Below are positions 35,193 through 42,591 of a DNA stretch of 64,000 nucleotides, piece by piece. Source of the DNA: Bacillota bacterium (GTDB taxonomy: Bacteria; Bacillota; Clostridia; Christensenellales; Borkfalkiaceae); NCBI GenBank assembly GCA_019423125.1, contig JAHZBZ010000003.1, positions 62,001 through 126,000 of the forward strand, written 5' to 3'. The translations under genes and the position numbers were made by a program. The notes beneath the pieces were generated by a model that saw nothing but the letters and a program-made list of their open reading frames with translations, was not told the origin of the DNA and ran no database searches. Within the stretch, counting starts at the first letter, position 1. Each line of letters starts with the position of its first letter.

Positions 35193-35933
35193 TTGAAACA
35201 ATTTACATTTTACAAGCTGTATTCGGACATTTTAGACGGAATGAACGATACGGATGCGGGCAAGTTTGCAATGCGGATATGTGAGTACGAGTTCGAGGAC
35301 AAGCTGCCGGAAGAGGATTTGAACGGTAAAGAACGTTTTTATTGGAACAACATTGCGGACATGCTTGCAGAGGTCAAGGAGGCAGAAAGCAGCGGCAGGT
35401 CGCTCAAGAGGTATAACCTTCGTTCGGAGCATTTTACGTTCTATGAAACGTATTTTGATGCAATGAAGTTATTGAAGGGAAATGAGTTGGGTGCGTTTGT
35501 TAAAGCAATTTGCGGCTATATGTTTCAAGGGACTGAGCCGCAGTTCAAGGATGTGAGCATACAGGGATATTTCAACATTTGCAGGTTAAAGATGGATACT
35601 TCCAAAAAACGAAAGAGCAGCGGAAGTAAGGGAGGGATAAACAAAAAGCGCAAGGTATCGACCGTGGAAACGGATAGTATATTGAAGAATGATTTCCCTA
35701 CACAAGAAAGTTCCGCGGAGGAAGTCTCCGCGTTGCCTTTGACTTATGAGCAATTCAGAAGCGAGCATCGCGACTTACAGGGAGACTTGTTCGGAAATGC
35801 AGAGCGGTATAAAACGACGCTGGATTGGTCAGATGTTGCTACAAAGTTAGGGAGAGACATGGATCTGCAAAGAGAGTGCGATATTTACCGCCTTATAAAA
35901 CGGTATGAACAAAAATACGGTCAAAAAGGGTAA
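35193..35933 (+). CDS. Protein with two DUF6291-like repeats
   Basis: The start is TTG at 35193 after GAGGAGGAG. Two related 80-residue units are visible. FTFYKLYSDILDGMND with MRICEYEF (residues 3-40) and FTFYETYFDAMKLLKG with VKAICGYMF (about 80-120) both follow the DUF6291 pattern common in phage and element replication regions. The linker is Lys/Ser-rich (about 130-155) and the C-terminal part is acidic and helical. It lies in the element's maintenance end beside a ribbon-helix-helix protein and the integrase. The biochemical function of the family is not established. Confidence 0.6.
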   Translation: MKQFTFYKLYSDILDGMNDTDAGKFAMRICEYEFEDKLPEEDLNGKERFYWNNIADMLAEVKEAESSGRSLKRYNLRSEHFTFYETYFDAMKLLKGNELGAFVKAICGYMFQGTEPQFKDVSIQGYFNICRLKMDTSKKRKSSGSKGGINKKRKVSTVETDSILKNDFPTQESSAEEVSALPLTYEQFRSEHRDLQGDLFGNAERYKTTLDWSDVATKLGRDMDLQRECDIYRLIKRYEQKYGQKG

Positions 35934-36081
35934 GCAAAAATGAACGGGGAGGTGGTACGATTTTGCCTAAAAAAGGAAGCAGGTTAAGGAAAGTGGGATA
36001 ATTCCCACTTTCGACGGATTTTGCTTTCCGCAAAAAGAAAAGCGGGAAACCCGCCTTTTCAAAAAAAATTGGGGAAGAGGC

Positions 36082-36122
36082 TTGACAAAACGCAAAAAGT
36101 GTGGTATCGTATCGATACGATA
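36082..36122 (+). promoter_or_regulatory. Promoter with perfect 18-bp palindromic operator
   Basis: TTGACA (36082) and TATCGT (36105) are spaced 17 bases apart. The -10 is part of the perfect palindrome TATCGTATCGATACGATA (36105-36122), so a dimeric repressor bound there would block RNA polymerase. Confidence 0.75.
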
Positions 36123-36143
36123 AATATAAAAGGAGAGATGCAA

Positions 36144-36278
36144 ATGAAAACAGTATTGCATGCAAGCGGAAAAGCGATCGGTACGATGCTGAAAGTTGCG
36201 CTGATAGGGGTGTTGCTCGTGGGACATCTAGCGGCAAATTTTATCGGTTTGATTGTTTGCGCGGTTACGGAGGGATAA
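36144..36278 (+). CDS. 44-residue hydrophobic protein
   Basis: ATG 36144 lies 8 bases after AGGAG; an ATG at 36138 is too close to it. The product (MKTVLHASGKAIGTMLKVAL, then a hydrophobic run to about residue 38) is predicted to be a single membrane helix with a short basic N-terminus. It is the first gene behind the palindromic operator and is followed 2 bases later by the ribbon-helix-helix gene. No family is recognised. Confidence 0.55.
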   Translation: MKTVLHASGKAIGTMLKVALIGVLLVGHLAANFIGLIVCAVTEG

Positions 36279-36280
36279 AG

Positions 36281-36586
36281 ATGGAGAGAAAAGAAAACAC
36301 ACCTATGCGCGAAACTCGTAGACGGTACGAGGAGAGGAACAAAGAACAGAGAAAGCAAAAAAGCGGAAACTTCGGGACGATGATCCCGCGGGGGCTTTTC
36401 GAGGAGATCAATTCGTTCTTAAAACGGTATGGCTATACGAAAGTACAGTTGATCGAGGCGGGGTACAAAGCCTTGCAGGACGATGCTGCCGAACACAACC
36501 TTGCGCTCGGCAAACTTGTGGACGGCTATGACGATTTCTTTTCGAGCGAGTTGGAAGCCTTTGAAAAGCAGAAGAAAGACAACTGA
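36281..36586 (+). CDS. Ribbon-helix-helix-like DNA-binding protein
   Basis: The start at ATG 36281 follows GGAGGG. After a very basic N-terminus (about 30 residues with many Arg and Lys) comes a strand-helix-helix pattern, FGTMIPRGLFEEINSFLKRYGYTKVQLIEAGYKAL read in pieces, as in Arc/MetJ-type or relaxosome accessory proteins. The length is 101 residues. It may bind the 18-bp palindrome of its own promoter (36105-36122) or act in excision. No relaxase is present to make a relaxosome. Confidence 0.55.
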   Translation: MERKENTPMRETRRRYEERNKEQRKQKSGNFGTMIPRGLFEEINSFLKRYGYTKVQLIEAGYKALQDDAAEHNLALGKLVDGYDDFFSSELEAFEKQKKDN

Positions 36587-36804
36587 ATCGCAAAAACTTA
36601 GGGAACGTGGGAAGTCTCTCGTTCAGGAGACGGACGACTATAAGAAATGCGGAAATCACAACTGAATGAATTCGCAGTCATGCGGCGAGAAGCGACCACA
36701 GCGTGAACGAGCCGTCGCTGTAATCGCCGCGTGCGCGAAAATACGGACAGGAGCAATTTGTGAGCGGCATTGCCGCGATCCGCACAAATAAATCATAAGG
36801 AGAA

Positions 36805-38034
36805 GTGACACAGGAAGAATTATTAAACATTGTACATGAACTCAGAAACAACAAAGACTGTTCCGATGAACAGCTTTGCGAAGTGATCAAGGCTGCAAAC
36901 CAGACCATAAATTTTGAAAACATCGCCAAGCTCATCGGAGAAAGACCTGCAACAGAGGAAAGCGAAGGCAAAAAAGCGGCAGTCAAATTTACTCAACAGG
37001 AGATAAACAGAATGCCGCAGAAATTCAAAAAAATATTCAAATTTAACAATGTAGTCGCGCATATCATTATGCGCAAAGGGAACGTTTACGAGGTGCGCTG
37101 CATGATCGACGGCGTGCGCTACTCGGGCTCGTCCAAAAATCTTGCAACAGCCAAGGCAAAATTTATTGACAGTCTCATTCACGGAGGCAAGAGGAGACGC
37201 AAGCCTGCAAAGCCGAAAGTGATGTTCAATGACTATTTTCTGCGTTGGCTGGAAACGGTAAAGAAGCCGTACATAAAGGAAAGTACTTACGCCGAATATA
37301 CGTATTATTATCGTGCAAATATTACTCCTACGTTCGAAGGCAAGGAAATCGAAGAAATAGACAGCTTTTTCTTGCAGCAATACATCAATAGCTTTACGTC
37401 GCAGAGGCATTTTCGTACGGCGGTAAAGATTTATAATTTGTTGATGCCTTGCTTTAAGTATGCGGTGGCGGACGGAGTGATCCCGCGCAATCCTATGGAC
37501 AAGATTGTTTTGCCCAAGTATGATAAGAGAGTGGGAATGCCGCTCACGCGCGTGGAAGAAAGACACTTGCTTGACGAATTGCAACGGACGGGCAGCATTT
37601 ATGCGCAGGCGCTTGTATTCCTTCTGTATACGGGCTTACGCGTCGGAGAACTGGCGTCTGTGACCATGGAAGGGGACTGGGTGCGCGCTGTATCGTTGAA
37701 GGGCAGAAAGGGCTTAAAAGACAAAATACGGCGTATTCCCGTATCGCCCAATCTGAAGCGCTTTTTACCGCTCATTCGGATAGACGAGATTGTAAAGCTG
37801 AGCTCGGATGCCATCGCTCGTCATGTAAAAGACTATTTTGAAGGGCATCGCACGCACGATCTGCGTCATACCTTCATCACGCGCGCGCAGGAAGTTGCTA
37901 TCCGAAGAGAAATCGTTTCTTTGTGGGTGGGGCACGCTCCCGATTCAAGCATAACGAGCTTGATTTATACTCATTTGGAGTTCAATGAGCAGCTACAGCT
38001 GGATGAGATTTCAAAGTTCGATTATGTCCCGTAA
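36805..38034 (+). CDS. int: Tyrosine recombinase (integrase) of the island
   Basis: GTG 36805 is used, with AGGAG only 2 bases away; conservation of the SAM-like N-terminal domain begins later, so the start is not certain. The catalytic set is complete: Arg in LYTGLRVGEL near residue 275, HDLRHTF near 350, GHAPDSS near 378 and Tyr in LIYTHLEF near 391. A phage-type AP2-like and core-binding domain precede it. It should integrate and excise the island at tRNA-Leu, whose intact copy begins 228 bases downstream. Genes at the tRNA-proximal end pointing toward the att site are typical. Confidence 0.92.
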   Translation: MTQEELLNIVHELRNNKDCSDEQLCEVIKAANQTINFENIAKLIGERPATEESEGKKAAVKFTQQEINRMPQKFKKIFKFNNVVAHIIMRKGNVYEVRCMIDGVRYSGSSKNLATAKAKFIDSLIHGGKRRRKPAKPKVMFNDYFLRWLETVKKPYIKESTYAEYTYYYRANITPTFEGKEIEEIDSFFLQQYINSFTSQRHFRTAVKIYNLLMPCFKYAVADGVIPRNPMDKIVLPKYDKRVGMPLTRVEERHLLDELQRTGSIYAQALVFLLYTGLRVGELASVTMEGDWVRAVSLKGRKGLKDKIRRIPVSPNLKRFLPLIRIDEIVKLSSDAIARHVKDYFEGHRTHDLRHTFITRAQEVAIRREIVSLWVGHAPDSSITSLIYTHLEFNEQLQLDEISKFDYVP

Positions 38035-38261
38035 ACGGTCTGAAAAAATGTAAAAAACATAGAATTTATTCCCCAAAACTTTCCCCAAAAGCGGTGTTTC
38101 ACGGATTTTAGCTCCAATTTTTGTGAGTTTTGCGTGTTAAAATTAAACATTTAACATTCCGTTTTTTGGGGAAAGCTGAGGAGAGGATAGACGTAAAAAA
38201 GACAAAAAAAACCACGATATACAGCAAATTTTGTTAAAATCTACCATATATAGTGGTTTTT
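38035..38261. other. Right-end attachment region with repeated TTCCCCAAA
   Basis: There is no gene. TTCCCCAAA occurs at 38069 and 38081 and inverted at 38165-38173; the left end has one copy at 11205. These are candidate integrase arm sites. From 38205 to 38261 an imperfect stem (AAAAAACCAC / GTGGTTTTTT, long AT-rich loop) lies directly after the tRNA CCA on the minus strand and probably ends its transcript. Confidence 0.5.
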
Positions 38262-38350
38262 TGGTGCCGCTGACCGGACTCGAACCGGTACGAAATTTTA
38301 CTTTCGAGGGATTTTAAGTCCCTTGCGTCTGCCAGTTTCGCCACAGCGGC
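38262..38350 (-). tRNA. tRNA-Leu (anticodon UAA), island attachment site
   Basis: The minus-strand cloverleaf has acceptor GCCGCTG/CAGCGGC, anticodon stem-loop GGGACTTAAAATCCC with UAA, the class II variable arm CGAAA/TTTCG, the T arm GGTTCGAGTCC, and an encoded CCA. A TATAAT box lies upstream (38369-38374, complement). The 3' half was probably supplied by the island, because the displaced left-hand copy has a different variable arm. Confidence 0.95.
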
Positions 38351-38549
38351 ATATGAAAAATTTATTCAATTATAGTTATTTTTGATCAAAAACAGAGGAT
38401 GCCGTCTGATTTTAAGTCCCTTGCGTCTGCCAGTTTCGCCACAGCGGCATATGAATAATGTATTCAATTATAGTCAGTTTTGATTAAAAACAGAAGATAG
38501 CGTCTGATTTTAAGCCCCTTGCTCTTGTCGGCTTTGCCATGGGCTCGTG
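38310..38549 (-). repeat. 98-bp tandem repeats of tRNA-Leu 5' halves
   Basis: Units begin at 38310, 38408 and 38506, exactly 98 bases apart, each with GATTTTAAG. Each unit is the 5' half of tRNA-Leu up to the anticodon loop plus its upstream flank, including the TATAAT box. Units 1 and 2 are nearly identical; unit 3 is a degraded tRNA half only. Only unit 1 is joined to a 3' half. The remaining bases to the tRNA-Cys gene hold nothing recognisable. Confidence 0.9.
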
Positions 38550-38676
38550 AAAGCGGCTTGCGGATAAGCCTTTCGGCGTCAGGAAATCTTTCTCAAAGAG
38601 CGCGAGTGATTTTCGGGCAGGGGAGAGGATAAAAAATTCCTCTTTCCGCTCCGACAGAACGGGAAGAGGAACGGCT

Positions 38677-38751
38677 TGGAGGCGCCACCCGGATTTGAAC
38701 CGGGGAGTCAGGGCTTTGCAGGCCCTTGCCTTACCACTTGGCTATAGCGCC
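38677..38751 (-). tRNA. tRNA-Cys (anticodon GCA)
   Basis: The minus strand folds as a cloverleaf with acceptor GGCGCTA/TGGCGCC, anticodon loop CTGCAAA, T arm GGTTCAAATCC and an encoded CCA. Confidence 0.95.
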
Positions 38752-38775
38752 AAAAAATAAGTGCGGAATTTTGAT

Positions 38776-38850
38776 TGGAGCGGGAAACGAGATTCGAACT
38801 CGCGACATTCACCTTGGCAAGGTGACGCTCTACCCCTGAGCCATTCCCGC
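38776..38850 (-). tRNA. tRNA-Gly (anticodon GCC)
   Basis: The minus-strand cloverleaf has acceptor GCGGGAA/TTCCCGC, anticodon loop TTGCCAA, T arm GTTCGAATC and CCA encoded at the 3' end. Confidence 0.95.
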
Positions 38851-38894
38851 ATGTAATTCCGCACTGTATTTGTTTATGGATGATATGGATGATG

Positions 38895-38970
38895 TGGTGG
38901 AAGTTATAGGGCTCGAACCTATGACCCCCTGCTTGTAAGGCAGATGCTCTCCCAACTGAGCTAAACTTCC
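38895..38970 (-). tRNA. tRNA-Val (anticodon UAC)
   Basis: The minus-strand cloverleaf has acceptor GGAAGTT/AACTTCC, D arm with GTTGGGAGAGC, anticodon loop CTTACAA, T arm GGTTCGAGCCC and an encoded CCA. It is the first gene of the Val-Gly-Cys tRNA row. Confidence 0.95.
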
Positions 38971-39163
38971 GTTCGAACGCTTATATACTATACCAAATCC
39001 TGAAAGAAAAATCAAGCGTTTTGAAACACTTTTTCCAAACTTTTTCAAAATCTTTTTTTCGAAAACGATAAACAAATGCGCATTTCTGTATTATAATGAA
39101 AATGCAATCAGTTCCCGCCCGTTCGGGCGGGTATCCGAAATCCGAAAAAAGGGGGCGGAACGC

Positions 39164-40126
39164 ATGCCCGCACAATACACGCATCAGCTCATCGCAGAGC
39201 GCACGCTTGCGGCATTGCCCGCGCCGCTTCGCGAAAAGATCTCCTCTTTTGCCGCATTCTGTCTCGGCGCGCAGGGCGGCGACGTCTTTTATTTCCTCCG
39301 CGTGCGCGGCGGAAAGGGAAAGAACTTCGGTAGGTTCATGCACAGTGGTGACGTCTTTTCCGTCTTTGAGAGCTTTTACGAGGCGCTTTTGTCGCGTCCT
39401 TCGGCGCAAGCATTTTCCTATGTCGCGGGCTACATCAGCCATTATGCCGCGGACACTCTCTTTCATCCCTTCGTCTACGGCTTGATGGAGCGCTTTGCCG
39501 CCGCGGAACCGCGCTGGAAGGGCAAGCGACACGTGTACATAGAGAGCGACCTCGATTCCCACTTCATCGCCGTGCGCGAAGGCATCCCCGTCTCGCGTTA
39601 CAAAAGCCCTGTGCGCCGCGCGGAGATCTCCCTTGACGAGCTTTACCCGCTCCTCCTCGGCGTGAGCGAGCGCGCGGGATGCGTCGCTTTTTCCCGCCGC
39701 GCCTTCCGCTGTGCGGTCCGCCGTTTCTTCTTCTTTGAAAAGCTGTGCGGGGACCGCAAGGGACGCCGCCGCGCCTTCTGGAACGGCACCGAACGCCTGT
39801 TCCGCCTGCCGCACGTCTTTTCGCTGCTCTGTCGCAGGGACGTGCCCGACGCGCGTTGCCTCAACCGCGAAGAAGGGGAGTGGCACAATCCTTCCGCGCC
39901 CGATCAGCGCTCGTGCGAGAGTGCGGATGCACTCTTCGACCGCGCCGTCGCCGATGGCGCGCGCCTGATCGCGCTCTTTGCCGATTGCCTGGAACGGGGC
40001 GCGCCTCTCCCGCGTGAGGAGTTTTCAAAGGGCTTTCTGACCGCCGCGCCCGCGGGGGTAAAACTTGTCACGCCCGCACCGTCCGTGCCGAAGAGAAAAA
40101 AGAAAAAGATGCGCCCCGCCGCCTGA
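39164..40126 (+). CDS. Zinc-dependent phospholipase C-like protein
   Basis: The 320-residue protein begins MPAQYTHQLIAERTL and contains GAQGGDVFYF, FMHSGD and AGYISHYAADTLFHPF. These histidines and aspartates form the zinc site of the Zn_dep_PLPC family (PF00882), which includes clostridial phospholipase C and many uncharacterised cytosolic homologues. No signal peptide is seen, so it is probably intracellular. The C-terminus is Lys/Arg-rich (KRKKKKMRPAA). GGGGGCGGA before the ATG may act as ribosome site; a TATAAT lies at about 39091. It is divergent from the tRNA row. Confidence 0.75.
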   Translation: MPAQYTHQLIAERTLAALPAPLREKISSFAAFCLGAQGGDVFYFLRVRGGKGKNFGRFMHSGDVFSVFESFYEALLSRPSAQAFSYVAGYISHYAADTLFHPFVYGLMERFAAAEPRWKGKRHVYIESDLDSHFIAVREGIPVSRYKSPVRRAEISLDELYPLLLGVSERAGCVAFSRRAFRCAVRRFFFFEKLCGDRKGRRRAFWNGTERLFRLPHVFSLLCRRDVPDARCLNREEGEWHNPSAPDQRSCESADALFDRAVADGARLIALFADCLERGAPLPREEFSKGFLTAAPAGVKLVTPAPSVPKRKKKKMRPAA

Positions 40127-40202
40127 ACGGCCAAAAAGGTGGCAGTCAGGCTGGCTTTTCCGCCTTCCCCTCTGTTATAATCGGAGCGGAGGTGAAAAGG
40201 GC

Positions 40203-40409
40203 ATGCAGAAACTTTACGACAAAAACATGAACCTGATCGGGTATCTTTCCGAGGGCGCGATGGGTCGGCTGACGCTCTACGATTCCGACTACCGCACGCG
40301 CGGCTATTACTATCCGCTCACCGACAAGACGTACGATTCCAACGTCAGACTTGTCGGCTGCGGGAACCTTCTCGCGTCCCTGCTCGAAGGGGTCGTCTTG
40401 CCCGTCTGA
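40203..40409 (+). CDS. 68-residue beta-flower-like small protein
   Basis: GGAGGTG lies 8 bases before ATG 40203. The product is made of short repeating strands (LYDKNMNLIGYL, RLTLYDSDYRTRGYYYPLTD, TYDSNVRLVG) of about equal length, which recalls the 4-fold beta flower proteins found as singletons in Firmicutes. The function is unknown. GC-rich hairpin terminators follow. Confidence 0.65.
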   Translation: MQKLYDKNMNLIGYLSEGAMGRLTLYDSDYRTRGYYYPLTDKTYDSNVRLVGCGNLLASLLEGVVLPV

Positions 40410-40436
40410 GCGAAGTACGGCGCGGATGCCCGTCAT

Positions 40437-40465
40437 AAAAAAACGCCGCGGCGATGCCGCGGCGT
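40437..40465 (-). terminator. Minus-strand terminator hairpin
   Basis: ACGCCGCGGC/GCCGCGGCGT (40443-40465) is followed on the minus strand by a run of Ts. It would stop read-through from the flavodiiron gene. Confidence 0.6.
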
Positions 40466-40473
40466 CTGCCGTA

Positions 40474-40515
40474 TGCGCCTGCGCGCGGGAAGCTCCCGCG
40501 CGCAGGCGCATTTTT
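40474..40515 (+). terminator. Rho-independent terminator of the small-protein gene
   Basis: A perfect 17-bp GC-rich stem (40474-40490 with 40494-40510) is followed by T5. Confidence 0.8.
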
Positions 40516-40542
40516 ATGAGGTGTTTTCGACGAAACGGGAGC

Positions 40543-40580
40543 GCGCCCGCGCAAAGGATCTTGCGCGGGCGCTTTTCTTT
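40543..40580 (+). terminator. Second plus-strand terminator
   Basis: GCGCCCGCGCAA/TTGCGCGGGCGC, a 12-bp stem, is followed by TTTTCTTT; it backs up the one at 40474. Confidence 0.7.
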
Positions 40581-40601
40581 GCGCGGAATATGTCCGCGAT
40601 G

Positions 40602-40634
40602 CAAAAAGAGCGGGGACGTATCCCCGTTCTTTGC
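40602..40634 (-). terminator. Terminator of the flavodiiron gene
   Basis: On the minus strand AAAGAACGGGGA pairs with TCCCCGCTCTTT around TACG and runs into Ts, 12 bases after the stop. Confidence 0.8.
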
Positions 40635-40644
40635 ATCGTTTTGA

Positions 40645-41823
40645 TCAGTTTTCGCTGTTTTTTACAGCTTCTTCCACGTCCTTTGCGATCTTGTCGAGCT
40701 GTTCCTTCGAGGGCTTGTAGGCGAGCTTGATCGGGGGCAGGAGCGCCTCCGTCTTGCAGGCGGAGAGCATCTCGGCGACCTGGTCGGGCGACTGTCCGCC
40801 CCAGCCGTAAGAGCCGAAGGCGATGCTCTTTTTCTTGTTCCCCGTCAGCCCGCGGAAGTAGGTCAGGAAGGACGCGACCGAGGGCATGAGGTTGTTGTTC
40901 AGAGTGGGGGACCCGACGGCGATATACTTCGCGGTCATCGCGTCGGCAATGACGTCGGAGTTGTGGCAGTAGTGCAGATTGTAGAGGCGCGGCTTGAGCC
41001 CGCAGGCGAGGAAGCCGCTCTCGATCGCGTGCGCCATCGCCTCGGTGGAGTGCCACATCGTGTCGAACACGATGACGGCGGTGTCGTCATACTCGTTCGC
41101 GACCCACGAGCGGTAGAGCGCGAGGATGTCGGGGATGTGTTTGGTCCAGATGATGCCGTGGCTGGGGCAGATGGTCTGAATGGGAAGGCTTGCGCAGGCG
41201 GCGAGCGCCTTGCCCGTCTGCATGCCGTAGGGCTGGACGATGTTCGCATAGTATTTGCGCGCCTGTATGTACGCCTCTGGGAGGTCGCACTCGGTGTCCA
41301 GGCGCTCGTCGGAGGCGTAGTGCTGCCCGAACGCGTCGTTGGAAAAGAGGATGTTGTCGGGCGTCAGGAAGGAGACCATGTTGTCCGGCCAGTGCACCAT
41401 GGGGGTGGGCTGGAAGGTCAGCGTGCGCTTGCCCAGCGAAAGCGTCTCGCCCGCCTTGACCCCGACAAAGCCGAGGTCGCCGTAATAGGCGGTGAGGTCC
41501 TTGATGCCCGCGCCCGCGGCGCAGTACACCTTCGCGTTCTTCGCGAGGCGGAGCACGGCGGGGATGGCGCCGCTGTGGTCGGGTTCTGCATGGTTGGAGA
41601 TGACGATGTCGATCTTTGCGGGATCGACGACGGAGGCGATGCGTTCGAGCATCTCGCTCTCGAATCCCGCCTTGACGGCGTCGATCAGCGTGATCTTTTC
41701 GTCGAGGATGAGATAGGCGTTGTAGGTCGAGCCCTTTTCGGTCTCATAGCCGTGAAAATTGCGCAGGTTCCAGTCGATGGCGCCGACCCAATAGACGCCT
41801 TCGGCGATCTTCATCGCGTTCAT
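40645..41823 (-). CDS. fprA: Flavodiiron protein (FprA/A-type)
   Basis: The start is ATG 41823, in front of an AAGGAG located 12 bases upstream; a later ATG three codons on is possible. The 392-residue protein has the metallo-beta-lactamase-like diiron domain (NHAEPDHSGAIP near 84, further His/Asp ligands in MVHWPDNM and SNDAFGQHY, PSHGIIW near 230). A flavodoxin domain with FMN-binding VFDTMWHSTEAMA near 262 and GSPTLNNNLMP near 315 follows. Such enzymes reduce O2 to water or NO to N2O and protect strict anaerobes. No rubredoxin domain is fused, so an external rubredoxin or flavoprotein must deliver electrons. Confidence 0.93.
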   Translation of the reverse strand: MNAMKIAEGVYWVGAIDWNLRNFHGYETEKGSTYNAYLILDEKITLIDAVKAGFESEMLERIASVVDPAKIDIVISNHAEPDHSGAIPAVLRLAKNAKVYCAAGAGIKDLTAYYGDLGFVGVKAGETLSLGKRTLTFQPTPMVHWPDNMVSFLTPDNILFSNDAFGQHYASDERLDTECDLPEAYIQARKYYANIVQPYGMQTGKALAACASLPIQTICPSHGIIWTKHIPDILALYRSWVANEYDDTAVIVFDTMWHSTEAMAHAIESGFLACGLKPRLYNLHYCHNSDVIADAMTAKYIAVGSPTLNNNLMPSVASFLTYFRGLTGNKKKSIAFGSYGWGGQSPDQVAEMLSACKTEALLPPIKLAYKPSKEQLDKIAKDVEEAVKNSEN

Positions 41824-42042
41824 GTTATCGTATTTCTCCTTATTATAAATAATGATGAATGAGCCGTTCCGCCCGTGCGCTTTGTCCGCGCGGGGGGTGC
41901 TGTTTTGACAGATCATTATAATTATAAACGATACGCACGTTTTTTTCAAGCGCTTTGCCGCGTTCCCGCCAAAAAAACAGAAGATCGGCGCGGTTTTTTG
42001 CGGGAAGGACAAACTTTTTTGCCCGAGCGGGCGCAAAAACGA

Positions 42043-42071
42043 TTGACAAGTAAAAAATGATATGGTACACT
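42043..42071 (+). promoter_or_regulatory. Promoter of rpmG-secE-nusG-rplKA
   Basis: TTGACA (42043) and TACACT (42066) have a 17-base spacer, about 50 bases before rpmG. Confidence 0.75.
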
Positions 42072-42123
42072 TTAACAACACACCGAGAGCTGGTGTGATT
42101 TTTTTGCATGGAGTTTTTAGAAG

Positions 42124-42285
42124 ATGGCTGCCATTAACAGAACGAAGATCACGTTTGAGTGCACCGAATGCAAGCACAGAAATTATGACAATATGAAGAA
42201 CAAGAAGAACGACCCCGAGAGACTGCAGCTCAAGAAGTATTGCCCCTTCTGCAAAAAGCATACCGTTCACAAAGAATCCAAGTGA
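42124..42285 (+). CDS. rpmG: 50S ribosomal protein L33
   Basis: The 53-residue product begins MAAINRTKITFECTECKHRNY and has CTEC and CPFC zinc pairs, so it is the zinc-binding (C+) form. It is the first gene of the secE-nusG transcript, the usual Firmicutes position. The ribosome site is weak (GGAG, 11 bases away). Confidence 0.95.
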   Translation: MAAINRTKITFECTECKHRNYDNMKNKKNDPERLQLKKYCPFCKKHTVHKESK

Positions 42286-42345
42286 TCGTCCGCCCGCAGC
42301 CGCGGGCAGGGGGAATGATTTCGCATATCAAAAAAGAGGTTTGAA

Positions 42346-42570
42346 ATGAAAGCAAAATCTGCCGAAAAAAAGCCCAATATCTTTATCCGCATCGGCCGCA
42401 AGTTCCGCGAGGTGTTCTCGGAGCTTAAAAAAGTCACCTGGCCGAGCTTCGGGAAAGTCGTCAAATCGACGGGCGTCGTTCTCGCCGTCGTCGTCTCTTT
42501 CCTCGTCGTGTTCACCGCCATCAATTACGGTCTCAACACGCTTCTGGGTCTCTTGACGAACCTCGTTTAA
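42346..42570 (+). CDS. secE: Preprotein translocase subunit SecE
   Basis: A 74-residue product with a basic N-terminal amphipathic segment (REVFSELKKVTWPSFGKV, the SecE signature) and one membrane helix near 45-65. It forms the SecYEG channel with SecY (59021). It lies between rpmG and nusG as usual. Confidence 0.95.
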   Translation: MKAKSAEKKPNIFIRIGRKFREVFSELKKVTWPSFGKVVKSTGVVLAVVVSFLVVFTAINYGLNTLLGLLTNLV

Positions 42571-42591
42571 TTGCGGGGCGAGAGGGTAGCT

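Larger units (their letters stand above)
11052..38318. mobile_element. 27-kb integrative island in tRNA-Leu(UAA)
   Basis: The bounds are the two copies of the 14-bp core CGAGGGATTTTAAG. The interior is clearly AT-rich against the GC-rich flanks. A tyrosine recombinase gene ends 228 bases from the intact tRNA at the right end, and a displaced tRNA 3' half sits at the left. The cargo is transport, SLOG, HipBA, two helicase-containing restriction-like modules and small element-type genes. No relaxase, type IV secretion, capsid or terminase gene was found, so this is best called a non-conjugative genomic island or satellite. Crossover in the anticodon-loop core is inferred; crossover within the 36-bp acceptor/T-arm identity cannot be excluded. 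Confidence 0.85.

Noticed and set aside
36665..36790. A 41-codon frame (MNSQSCGEKRPQRE...) before the integrase
   Set aside because: It has no ribosome site and no recognisable features; chance is likely in 218 bases of unassigned sequence.
11052..38318. Integrative conjugative element or prophage
   Set aside because: No relaxase, VirB4/VirD4, capsid, portal, terminase or lysis gene was recognised.
38310..38549. CRISPR-like array
   Set aside because: Repeats are 98 bp with no unique spacers and are recognisable tRNA-Leu 5' halves plus promoter.
40963..41862. A plus-strand frame opposite the flavodiiron gene
   Set aside because: The minus strand encodes an intact flavodiiron protein; the plus-strand product matches no family and lacks a start context.
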